Of a DNA stretch of 64,000 nt, positions 22,604-33,697 are shown piece after piece. Numbering within the stretch: the stretch's first letter is position 1; every line of letters starts with the position of its first letter. The translations under genes and the position numbers were made by a program. The notes beneath the pieces are model-generated. The model had not been told where the DNA came from, made no database searches, and saw only the letters and a list, made by a program, of their open reading frames with translations. Source of the DNA: Amblyornis subalaris. Taxonomy: Eukaryota > Chordata > Aves > Passeriformes > Ptilonorhynchidae. The stretch covers positions 2,717,143-2,781,142 of the forward strand of contig JACAXG010000028.1 of assembly GCA_018881555.1 (NCBI GenBank), written 5' to 3'.

Positions 22604-25600
22604 CTAAGAAAAATAAGAGACACAGGAGAGTTAGAGAGTTTGCCCCAGCTCCACACTCAGGGTCCCCAAAGGCTTGGACCCGAGGTGTGGGTCCCACATG
22701 ACTTGGGCGCTGCCCGTGACACGTCACAACAGGACAGGGATGGGACAGTGACATGTGTCAGTGCTTTATGCTCTTTTAAAACAAACCCCATCATCTTCAG
22801 TGCTTTTCTGCTAACAAGGACCTCTGGAGTCCATCAGATGATGGATGATGCCACTTTGGTGGCCATGGCCTGGCCAGCCCAGGTCCAGAGTGTGACCCAG
22901 AAGAGGCAGCAGCTTTCCCAACTCCTTCCTTGGCTTTGTTCATTAGCAGATGTTTTGGTGTTGTCATATTAAGCTTCTGCATTCAGAGATTATTTTTCTT
23001 AAAGCCAGCAATAAATCAGTGACAATTAACTCCCCTTTGGATTGTGGGAAGTTTTCCAGCTGCTTGTTCCCTTTCCATGGAGTAGGGGGGAATACAGGAG
23101 TGCATGAGCTGGCAACCAAAAGCTGGGAACAAGGGCTGCAAAGGGCATCCTCTCTATCCCCTNCTCCCACATCAGGTGGGTTTCAGCCCTGCACCTCCAA
23201 ACTGGCATTTGCAGGGCTGTGCTGGAACCGCCAGGGATCTCCCAGTGAGTGGGTCCTGGCTCCATGCACAGACACAAGCAGCAAATGACCTCAATTTTTT
23301 TAAAAATCCCCTAGGGAAATTTCACACTAAAGGAATGCAGTGTTGGAGGTAAATGATCCAGAGTTCACCAGCATCCTGCTCAAGGGAACCCTGCTGGAGC
23401 AGGGGATCCAGCCAATCTCCAAGGCCCCCTCCGCCCTTAACCCCTCTCCTTCATTGATCCAAGCCCAAAGCTAATCACCAGCTCAGCATATATATCTTTA
23501 TATATCCCTTACACACACCCCCACGTAATTATTTGTAGATACGTATTTAATTAGGCAGAGATGTGGGCCAAAAAGAAGTCTGTGAGGGAGCAGAGACATT
23601 AACTCTCTGCTGCTCAGGGGTATGAACAACTCCAAAAAGCAGAATGCACCAAAATCGGCAAAACCAGCCTCTTGTTGCATGAGGTGTGTCTGGGCATGCT
23701 CTGCTTACCTGAGCCTGCCACACCCCTGTGCACACCGAGGGCAGAGCCTCAAATCCCACATTTCAGCCCCAAACTCCAGTTCCCATGGGCAGAAGGCAGG
23801 CACAGGCAGCCTCCTGCTGCCTGCACCTCCCTGCTGGAGCACAGCAAAAGCTGCAAGAGAAACCTGCCCTTTTTCCCCTAAAACTCCAACCTGCTTGCAA
23901 AGCAAAGTGAAAACACCTAACATTCCCTGTCCAAAAATCTGCTGCAGGAGTGATATTCCCTGCATTGCTCCCACTCCTGTGATTTTGCAGAGGGATGCTG
24001 CAAAATGATGGGGGCAGCTTGAAATGGCTTTGATGTCCCAAGAGCGCCCAGCTGCAACCAAGCTCTCCTCTANCACAGACAAGGAAAAATTATGTGACAC
24101 TGAGAAAAAGCAGGAATATCTATTGTTAAGACTCTGTTTTTAGATCACAAAGGTGTCCACCCCTGCCTGAGCAGCTCTAAGACATGATCTTCTGCCTGAT
24201 TAGTGTGTGGTCATCTTTAAGAAGAGATCAGGCTTTCTTCACCAGCACCCAGAGAGCAAGCTGAACAGCAGCCAACTTCAGGAGAGGCCATTTCACACCG
24301 GGGGATTTGGTGCTGATTTTCTCCTCAGCATCCTCTTTCCTTCCCTGGACCAGCCACCTGCATTGGCAGGATTTGGGAGACAGAGGCAAGATGCTANTTC
24401 TGCCTCCGCAAGTTGCTCATAGGTGCCTGACGCAGCACAGTATCCGTCCAGCAGCAGGTGCCATGTGGAAGCTGGCTTTACAAAGTGAATNTGAGCCTTT
24501 TTCCAGCACCATGGGGCTGGAAGACATGGGATGAAGAGGGNAGAAGTGGGGTAGCAAGCAGAACAGGTCTTGGGGTAGTCTGTCCCAAGCTAAGGGGGCA
24601 ATGTGCCATGAGGGTCCATACTCCCCATCCCCAAGCACCTGGGGAGCCTGTCTGCCCGTGGGGAGCCNGCATCCTTCCCACAGCCACTTCCCTTATTTGG
24701 TGCTCAGGAGCTCAGATCCTGTACGGTTTCCAAGAAGTTGCCATGGTGATGAAATGTAACCCAGAATGATGTTTTTCTGGCTGTGCGCCCCTTCTCCNCC
24801 CCACCCTGTTCCCCTCCTGAACCCAGCCTGGGTTTAGGGCTGCACCCGGACAGGGTGAGCATCCCTGCCCTGCTGCATCTACTTCCTGGGGTGCCCCAAA
24901 GGCAACAGCCCTCTCCTCGGGAATTGAGGGTGGACAACTCCTAACATGTCAGCTCTCAGCCATGGAGGGAGGAGGCATCTTCTCTGGAGCATCACCAGAG
25001 CCAGCACTCGAGGGACTGGACAGGCTGTGAGGACACCAGAGGGTGGGGCAGTGGGTGGCTCAGACTTCCAGCTTAATGTGCAATAAAGGATCATCTTCCC
25101 CTTAACTTTTTTCCCATTGTCCAGAACATCTTTATCCAGCGGAGTGANGAAAACTTATTCAAACAAACACTGTAAAAAACCCATCCATGGCCCAATTTGC
25201 ACCAGGGCCATCCTTGAAACTTCATTGAAGAGGACCCGAAAATCAAGGCTCAGGGGAGCCCCGATGCTGGTTTTGGTCCCCTGGCACGGCAGCAGGGGCA
25301 GAGGAGCCCTCCCAGCCGGTCCCCCGTGGCAGTGGGACGCGGACGCGCGCCCGGAGGTCAGGCGGCCTCAGGGACATGGCTGTTCTCAGCCCTGGCNAGG
25401 GACGAGGGTGGCCTTGGGGTCACGTTCCCCATCTGTGGGACTCTCCCCCACTCTGGCCACGTGGGAGCCCGGCAGGAACGAGTGAGTCACGGCCGGCCCC
25501 ACTTTTTACCATTTATAGTCAAAGTGAGCACGAAGCCACCNCCGGGTCCCTGGAGAGCCCAGCTCCAGCCCCCGGAGCTCCCAGCCTGGCCCTGGCCTTT

Positions 25601-26039
25601 AGTATTTTCCTTTCATTCCCATTATCTCTGGGGTCATCTCAAAGAGAGTAACTGGAGCCCGATGGAATTTCATCCTGTTTCTGCCGAAACAGCCCATGAA
25701 CAGCACCTCTCCCTGGTCCCTCAAGGGGACCATGTGGCTTTGTGGCCACTCCCACGACTGTGTGCAGGGCTGACACCACAAAACAGCACCCAGGGGGCAA
25801 AATGTGGCCTCAAAGCAGGCAGGAAAGCAGGAGTGTGTGACTCTGAAGTGATGACCAGGAATTAATTCACGCCAATCTGCTGCCCTGGCTCACCCTGGCT
25901 CTCACCCTCCACACAGGCAGCATCAGAGGGCTGGTGATCCTGATGGTTTGGGGGAATCTTCCCTGGGAGCAGAGCAAAGCTGTGGCCCTGAGAGGGAGGC
26001 AAGATCTGGGTTACAGTGTGTGTGTTCCTCTGGAGTTAC
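22604..26039 (-). other. MPRIP: MPRIP intron 5
   Basis: 3.4 kb, donor GTAACT. It contains a perfect CArG match CCTTATTTGG at 24691-24700 and an RFX X-box-like GTTGCCATGGTGAT at 24737-24750. No transposon or exon recognised. Confidence 0.8.
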
Positions 26040-26124
26040 CTGGGGAGTTGGGGGCTCTACCTTCCTCTTCTTCTTCTGATTCTGCTTGTTTGTCCTGGGA
26101 TAGACGATCAGCATATCCAGCCAC
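26040..26124 (-). CDS. MPRIP: MPRIP exon 5, last helix of PH domain 1 and basic nuclear-localisation-like motif
   Basis: 85 bases, completing G139 and encoding residues 140-167: WLDMLIVYPRTNKQNQ, then KKKRKVEPPTPQ. W140 is the conserved tryptophan of the PH C-terminal helix. Residues 156-161 (KKKRKV) match a classical monopartite nuclear localisation signal. Acceptor CGCAG, donor GTAACT. Confidence 0.97.
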
Positions 26125-28084
26125 CTGCGGGCAGAGAGAGCAGAAGGTAAGGTCTGTGCCACAGGGATGGGAACAACACTGATCTGGTCAGGGTCAGCTT
26201 GGTGAACAATACCCAGAAACCATCCCAAGCAGCTCCTGGGGAAAAACAAAGCAGGAGAAGGGATGACCCCAGGGTGTTTNGGCTCAAATCCTGCTCACTG
26301 TGAGAGCGAGGCCCTGGCCAACGCTGACCTGGGGCAGGGATTCAAGGATCCTGAAAGACAGTGGAAAGGGACAGAGCCTGAGGCAGGACCGTCCCCCTTG
26401 AGTGATGCCAACACCCGCACACTGCAGACAAAGCGCTTTTGTCCAAGGAAGAGCAGCGTGAACTACACATTGAGAAGTCCTGTGTCCTCCCACTGTGGCC
26501 TGACAACCTGCCCCCGCATCTCTGAGAACTCCACAGGGATCCATGGACCACTGGGAAACATTCCTGCTTCAGATGTCCCTGCTTCCCTTTCCTGCTCCCC
26601 CCACTTCGCATGCTGCTGCTGTAAAGCGTTTGGAGATGACCACATCAAGTGGGGTTTGGTTAAGCAATAAATGCCAGAAGCACAGATGAACGTACAACAA
26701 ATTCTCCCCCAGNCAGGGAAATCTTCCTGTCGTGCTGCAACTGCAAACGAAACCAGCCTGGCTCAGCCCCAGAGCGGGACTGCTCGGGGATGATTAATGC
26801 CTGCAGTNAGGAGCAAACGCGCTGCTTCAAAACCCATCGCTGGGCCGATGAGCAATAAATCAGCCCCACCTCGCTCCGCAATGCCTCTCCCTCCCGTGGC
26901 AGGCAGGACCGGCAACAAAGGCTGAGCTGGGAACCAGAGCGCGGGGAGAGGGTGGAGAGAGCAAGGCATGGGGGCTGGCCACGATTTGGGGCATAGTCAC
27001 NGCTCCTGCCATAGCTGAAGAAGAAGAGCTGGCTCCCCTGTGCCGTGATTCCCCCATGGCTCTGCATCCCAGATCTGCAGCGCGTCACTGTGAATGGGGC
27101 TGGGGGGACAGGTCTGCCAGCCCAAGGTTCACCCGTGCTCGCTTGTCTCAGTACAGCAGGGAAATTTCAATGCATGAAAACATGTATCTGGTCGAAATCC
27201 CAAGCTCTTGGTAGAAAAATGTCTATTTCAACAAGTATTTACCAAATGAGGGGAGTCACAACCAAAGAAAACGCTTGGAAATAGAAATGTCAGCAGAAAG
27301 TGCTGACTCTGCTGCTGNCAGGGTTGGGGGAGGCAGGACATGCCGTGCCTCAGGAACAGTGGGAAAGAGCGAGTGTTCATCCCTTCAGCTTCCAGCTCGA
27401 CTTTCAAATGTCAACAAATTTTGGGAGGGAGGCACTGAGCTCCAGGCACTCTGCGTGGGGAAGGCTCTCAAGTGAGCAGCAGCATGGCCACACACTCTGT
27501 CGCTGTGTGCTGGGACTCGGCTCTCTCAGGGCTCTACACCCTCACCAGTGCTGGCTGCAACCCAAGCTGGCATGTGAGTGATGGAAGAGAATGTTTCTAG
27601 GTCACCATCCAACACCTGGAGCTGGGAAATCTACCCCGATTTGCTCATTTTAGCAGCCTAATCTTCCGTGTCGCTGAGCCACTGCATGGCATTCCAGCAG
27701 GAGGTATTCCTGTGATATTTTAATNATCCTTGGAGGTCAGATGCTCCCCGGGGACCAGGAGGGTGGGGAGCATTCACTCCAGGATTCCACGTTTGCCCAG
27801 GGATGGACAAGGACCAGAGGGTGTATGGCACTNGGGGTTGGACACACCAGCCCCAGAATTATGGGACCTGCCACTGTTGTGGGGACAGGACTTGTGCCAG
27901 TGGGCTGGGTGTCTGATCAGACGCCTAAAATCACCTTGGGGTCACTCCAGCAGCCATCAGGATCCCCAGCACTCAGGATCAGCCTGGGTATGCACAGTCA
28001 TAGCATCCAGCCTTGGGAAAGCCTCCTCTTCCTCCTNGCTAACAGAAAAGCCCAGCAGCAGCTCAGCCCTGGATCTGCACTCAC
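26125..28084 (-). other. MPRIP: MPRIP intron 4
   Basis: 2.0 kb, donor GTGAGT. Nothing recognised besides splice signals. Confidence 0.8.
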
Positions 28085-28236
28085 CCACTGATGATCTCCT
28101 TGTTCTCGGCCCGGATGAAATGCTCCTTCTCCGGCGTCAGGATGCACAAAGAGAATTTCTGCCCCGTCCGGCTCTCCCCATCCACCACATCCGTGCACTG
28201 GTTCATGTTGATGGTGCCCTGCGGGAGGGTGGTCGG
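28085..28236 (-). CDS. MPRIP: MPRIP exon 4, PH domain 1
   Basis: 152 bases, residues 89-138 plus two bases of G139: PTTLPQGTINMNQCTDVVDG, ESRTGQKFSLCILTPEKEHF, IRAENKEIISG. These are the central and late strands of the first PH domain and are nearly invariant with mammalian MPRIP. Acceptor CTGCAG, donor GTGAGT. Confidence 0.98.
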
Positions 28237-31200
28237 CTGCAGGGGAAAGGACAAAGGAGCAACTTTAAGGAGAGAAGAGCAGAGGAGTGCAGAGCTGAGA
28301 CCTAAAACCTCTCGTGGAAGACACCAGGATCCTACACACCAAGATGCTTTGCCCGCAAGTACCTAGACCCATCCATGTGTNGTGCCAAGCACACAGCAAA
28401 GGTCTGGGCCACACATCTGGGGACACAGACCAGCAGGTACCACTCCTGCCAGCCCAGTCTGGCCCACTGCTGCCAGCAAGACACTTTTCCTATGCCAAAT
28501 ATCCAGGGAAGGATGGCTGCCCTGCTGTGGCACCAGGACACCAAGAAAAGGCACCGACTGTCCAGCTTTGGGTCTGCAGCTGCAAACCATCTGGGGTGGT
28601 GGGGTGGCGCCTGAAGACAGGGGTGGCAAAGCAGCAAGGTCCCACTGCCCTCAGCACAGAACTGCTCAGGGACAGACAGAAGTGCCAGGTTTTTCCCATT
28701 AAAATGAAAAAAACATGGAGTTTGCCAGGGAGGGACCGCAGCATGGAAGGGACCTTGCTTGGTGGGTTTTGTGAACACAGTGTCACCTCTCAGCCCCCTT
28801 GCTCGAAGCAGACCTGGAGAAGTGGGACAGGTGGTGGCCCCTGTGGCCCGAGGGGACATTGAGGGACACCCAGAGGGGTGTCAGTACTGACAAGAGCTGA
28901 CAGGTCCATCTGGAGCAGTGCCGGCTCATCCGATTACAGCCCGTATCCATCCGCTCCCAGTGCCTGGTGCCCGCAGCCCTCCCTCCCTGAGCAGTGATCT
29001 CATGGCTCCCATGTCCCCAGCCTGCCTGTCCCCACCAGGCTCGGTGACACTGGGGGCCCTCCAGCACCCCAGAGCAAAGCTGCACCTGGGACATAAATGA
29101 TTGAGGGAGGGATCCCTCCAAGCTGCCAACAGCATCAAAAGTGGACCTAAAGCAGTCTGTGGCCACCTCCTCACCCTGCCAAAGCTTCCTTGTGCCCTCC
29201 AGATGGCCAGGCCAACAAGGAGACGGATTTCTGGCAGATGCTGTTAAGGTTTTTACCATGGAAACCAGCTCCCCCGCCAGCAAAACCCCTCCAAAAGCAG
29301 CCTGTGCCATGCAAAGAAAGGGTGACTGAGGAGAGCTCGATGGCCCCAGCCTACAAACCCAGAACATTCAGATCAGTCCCCCAAAGCTCCCAGTTTAGCC
29401 ATCCGCAGGCAGTGGGAAATAGCCCCATTCCCCAGGAGAAGGGCCTTCCCTGCAGCTGTGTCCCTGGGTGGGAGCATCCTATGACAGCCCAGCGCAGGCA
29501 AGCAGCCATCACGGGTGCTGCAGCACTGGGTACATGAATGGGACCAGTCGTACATCAGGGACACCAAAACTTCCTCTTTTCTTCGTGGAAATCAGCATCC
29601 AGAGACCCCCCAGGATGGAAGGAGGGAAAGCAAAGCCCAGCCCAGACCCCCAGCATGGCGCACGACCAGCCACCCTCCCTGCACCGCTGCGGGTAGTCAG
29701 CTCCTAAGAGGATTTTTTGTCTTAGACAACAAAAATAAAACCCCGCTTTCCGGGAGCTATAAAAACCCAACGGAAAAACTTTCTCCTGTTCCAAGTGGAG
29801 TCTTAGAAAAGTTTTTGTCTCATTGCCTCCGGCACAGCCAAGGCCTCCAGGACTGTAAGGTCTGGGTCCAACCTCCTTCCCCACCCAGAGCAGCTTTGCA
29901 CCAGGGAATGCAACAAGGACAGGGCGAGGGGGAGGAGGGAGGGAGCCCCAGTCCCGCAGGGGGACCCTGGGCCACTCGGTCCCTTGACTCCCTGTAAGGC
30001 CCCACAGGGATTTAGCAGGGAGCTGGCACAGGAGGAGAGGAAGAGCCAACACCCTCCAACCCCATGGCAGTTCAGGGCGGCTGCTCCTGCTGCTCACACC
30101 CAGCCCTGACCGAAGTGTGCCGGGAGCGGAGGAGCCGGTTTGGGGCCCCCCCACTGCCAGGCTGACCCTGCAAAATGGTTTTGCCACTCACCCTTCCTTG
30201 TGAAGGGTGAATGCCGGCATCTTGCACAGCCTGATGCGTGGGTCCCCATCAACCACTGCACCTCTGAGCCAGGACACCAGGAAAGGGCTGGGAGCAAAGC
30301 TGAGACTGACCCTCTTCTATCTGCGGCCCCAGGGATGAACCCTCTGTCCCACAGCAGCCCCCCTGCACCTCCACACCTCTCAGCAGCAGATAAAACCTGC
30401 CAGACCAGCAGCCTCGCTTGGGATGTAAATTCCTTTACACCATTTATTTCCTCCCTTGGAGGCAGCACAGGCACTTTGAAGCGAAGCNAAATGCAAATGG
30501 TGCCTGGTGGAAACGCGTGTGCGCACACGCAAACTCCACCGCGGAAAAGGAGACGGCTTGGACCCCTACCCCNCCTCTGAGCACCCATTTCTGGGCTGAG
30601 GGGCTTCTCAAGGCTGGGGGACCCTGGAGAAGGATAAGCAAAGCTGGTCCCTGGCCAGGTGAGGACTCTGTGGCTCCAGCAATTGGAAGGGAATAAATAA
30701 GTGCAGAAGCACTGAGGTGTTATATGGCACAGACACCAAAATAACAAGGCTGGGATTTCAACCAGCCTTCAGAAGAGCAGATGCTTTAATAAAAGGCTGA
30801 ACCCAGCATCAGACCCCAGGGTGGCTTCATGTCTGAGCGAGACAGGAGTGGATGCTCAGGCTCAGCACCAGCTGCTGGCTGCTACAGTCCCCAGCTTGGG
30901 GACAGCCCTGTTCCCAGTTGCTGGCCCTGCCTTTGCCATCTCCCGTGCTGCNGCCAATGGGATGGAGCTCACAGCTATCCCAGAACTGGATCTGGTGCCC
31001 AGGTGTGTCATTTAACTGGGGNTAGGAGTGGAAGCACAGCAGGGTGCACCTCTGTGGAAGCAGAGGACACCATTATGGGCACCANCACCAGCAGCAGCTC
31101 CCCTCAGTGCCACTGGGTGCCTCCAGCCCAGCCAGTGGAGCAGCTCCCGCCCCTCACCAGCACGAGAAAGGGAGCNCTTGCACCACATGAGCAGCCACAG

Positions 31201-32632
31201 CTCTCCAGGCTGCCAGTACCAGTACGGAGCCAAGAAACAATTGCGTTGCTGTTTCCCTCTGGAATGACAGATCCCTATTGACACACACACGTGCTCGCAG
31301 CGTCCCTCTCCATAACACACAAAGCCTATAGAGTGCTCTCCTCCTCCTCCTCTCCCTCCCCGGGTGCCCAGGGTGTGAGTCATGCCATGCTCTCCACATC
31401 AACAATACCAGCAGCCTCTGGATGAGATGGAGGGACCTTTCGATGGATGCTCTTAGGATGCAGAGCTCAGCAACTGCAGCAGCCCCCTCCTTGGGCAGTG
31501 GAAAGGAGGGAAAGAAGAATGGGGACCTCTTAAAAGCTCGAAGGAAGAAATCCCAAGCAGGGCATTAGTGCATCCTCCTGCACAGTGCCAGATGCTTGGT
31601 GGATNATGAACTCCCAGGTACAAGAGTTGATGCTGCAAATCAAAAGNGTTTATCTCCAAGTCCCTCATTTCCATACAGTATTGCAGGACTGAGGTAGAAA
31701 ACAGGCTTACTTAGATTCAAAAATTTTTTTCCAAGGACCTTCCCTGTCATTTCTAACACACGTGGATCATGGGGACTCAATACAAAACACAAGGGAGCTT
31801 TGCTCAGGAGCTGTACACAGGATGTTTTGGAGCAGGTAACCCCACGGTCAAGCTCCCAAGGAGCAGCTCTGCCACAGCCTCAGTGGGACACGGCCAGTGC
31901 CCAACCCGTTCTCTGGGGCTATTACACAACGTGGGTTGATGAAATCTGGAACACAACCTTTAAAGAAAGGCGATGGGGCAGGGGGAGGAGGAAACCAAAC
32001 AAAAGGGACATTTTACTTTCTGCCAAGAACCAGGAGGGGAAGAGTAAAAAAAAACAAACCACAACCATTTGTCTATCTCGCATGGCGGGCTGGTTGCCTT
32101 GGCACCGGGGGCTGGCTGTCCCGGGGGAGATCACGGCTCTGCCGTCCCACTCTGGGCTCAGGATCTGGCTGGCTCTGCCCTGGCTCCCAGTGCTGCCCTG
32201 GAGCAGCAGCGAGCCCGCGGCGCCTGGGGAAGAGACATCCACGCTGCCTCNGTAAATGTGTCTTGACAAATGTTAATTCTCCCAGCTAAAATATTCATGA
32301 GGGTGGCTGCTGAGCGCTGCTCACTCACAGCACTGCCGAGCGCTCTGCAAAGGCAGCTCCTGTNTTTGCTAAAAGCTTCTCCCATCCCAATGCTCGGGCT
32401 CAGGTGATCACGGTGCTCCAGGTGGGATGCAAAGAGAAAGGAGCGAGACTGTGCTGTCGCATTGTCACAGGCACATCAGGGCAACATGCAGACAACCATG
32501 GCTTGGTGAGGGCANCGATGCAGCTTGGACAGGCAGGTCCTGGCACCAGCACAGCACTGGGAGCCCAAACCAGAGCCACATCCACCATTCCCACCCGGAG
32601 AACATCAAGAAAGCACCAACTCCTTGAAAAGT

Positions 32633-32955
32633 TATAGAATCATAGAAACATGAAGGTTGGAAAAGACCTACAACCATTAACCCAGGGCACTGCCAGGTCT
32701 TCCATTAAACCACGTCCCTAAGCACNCCATCAACATGGTTTTTTAACACTTCCAGGGATGACAATTCTACCACTTCCCTGGGCAACCTGTTCCAATGTTT
32801 AACCACTCTTTNAGTCAATAAATTGTTCCTAATATCCAATCTAAACCTCCTCTGAAGCAACTTGAGGCTGTTTCCTCTTGTCCTATCACTTTTTAGCTGT
32901 GAGAAGACACTGACCCACACCTGGCTACAACTTCCTTCCAGGTAGTTGCAGAGGA
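32633..32955 (-). mobile_element. CR1 LINE 3' fragment
   Basis: Starts ATAGAATCATAGAAACATG (reverse-complement octamers) and continues with AACACTTCCAGGGATG, CTTCCCTGGGCAACCTGTTC, TAATATCCAATCTAAACC and TCCTCTTGTCCTATCAC, the extended CR1 3' UTR. One of the two longest CR1 copies here; no coding capacity. Confidence 0.94.
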
Positions 32956-33119
32956 TCCCTTTTCAGATGTAGAGCCACCCCTTTTCAGTCATGTAAGGCT
33001 ATGCATGACTTACTAAATCCTAGCTGGGGATGCACCTCCCAAATCCCAGCTGGGGATGCTCCGTGCACACACTGGGCTGGCTCAGCCTGCCCTGAGCTGC
33101 CCAGGCGCCAGGCGAGCAC

Positions 33120-33300
33120 GGCTGGCACAGCAGCAGGGCTTTAATGAGCCTTTTGGGCTTCCTGCCACCAGGCACGAGGCTACCGATAGGGCCACAATGC
33201 GGCCAGAGCTGCGGTGGGCAGATTTTATTACACTTATAGATCTGCTGGCAGGCTGAGCATCCTGGATTTATTAAATTAGACAAAGGCTCTTGAAAACAAC
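33120..33300. promoter_or_regulatory. Candidate non-coding regulatory island
   Basis: Unique sequence between two CR1 copies with AT-rich cores (TTTTATTACACTTATAGATC, GGATTTATTAAATTAGAC) set in GC-rich flanks. No ORF or repeat accounts for it. Only composition supports this call. Confidence 0.25.
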
Positions 33301-33570
33301 CTCTGCGGGCTCTGCAAAACGATGGACTGGAGCAGTCACCCATCAAAGGGCAGCACNAGGTTGTGCTCCCACATCCCCACAGCAGCTCTGCCCTCTCTGT
33401 GCCATNCAAGCAAGAGGCAGGTATCTTTTCTTGACCACCTGAGCACACCTTTCCCACTGGCAGCCTACCTGTATCAGCATCTACTACTCAGTGAAGCCAC
33501 TGAGAAACCTCTGGCTGGCTTGGGCCATGCACCAGGCAATGGAAAAGCAGATTTTTACCAGTGGCAGGGG

Positions 33571-33697
33571 AATCATAGAATCATGGAATCATTAAGGTTA
33601 GAAAAGACCTTTAAGATCATCAAGCCCAACCATCAACCCAGCACCACCACCACATTCACTATTAAACCATGTCCTCAAGTGCCACATCCACACGGAG
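33571..33697 (-). mobile_element. CR1 LINE 3' end fragment
   Basis: AATCATAGAATCATGGAATC followed by AAGGTTAGAAAAGACC and AAGATCATCAAGCCCAACC, a CR1 3' end of the same subtype as the copy at 32633. Confidence 0.94.
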
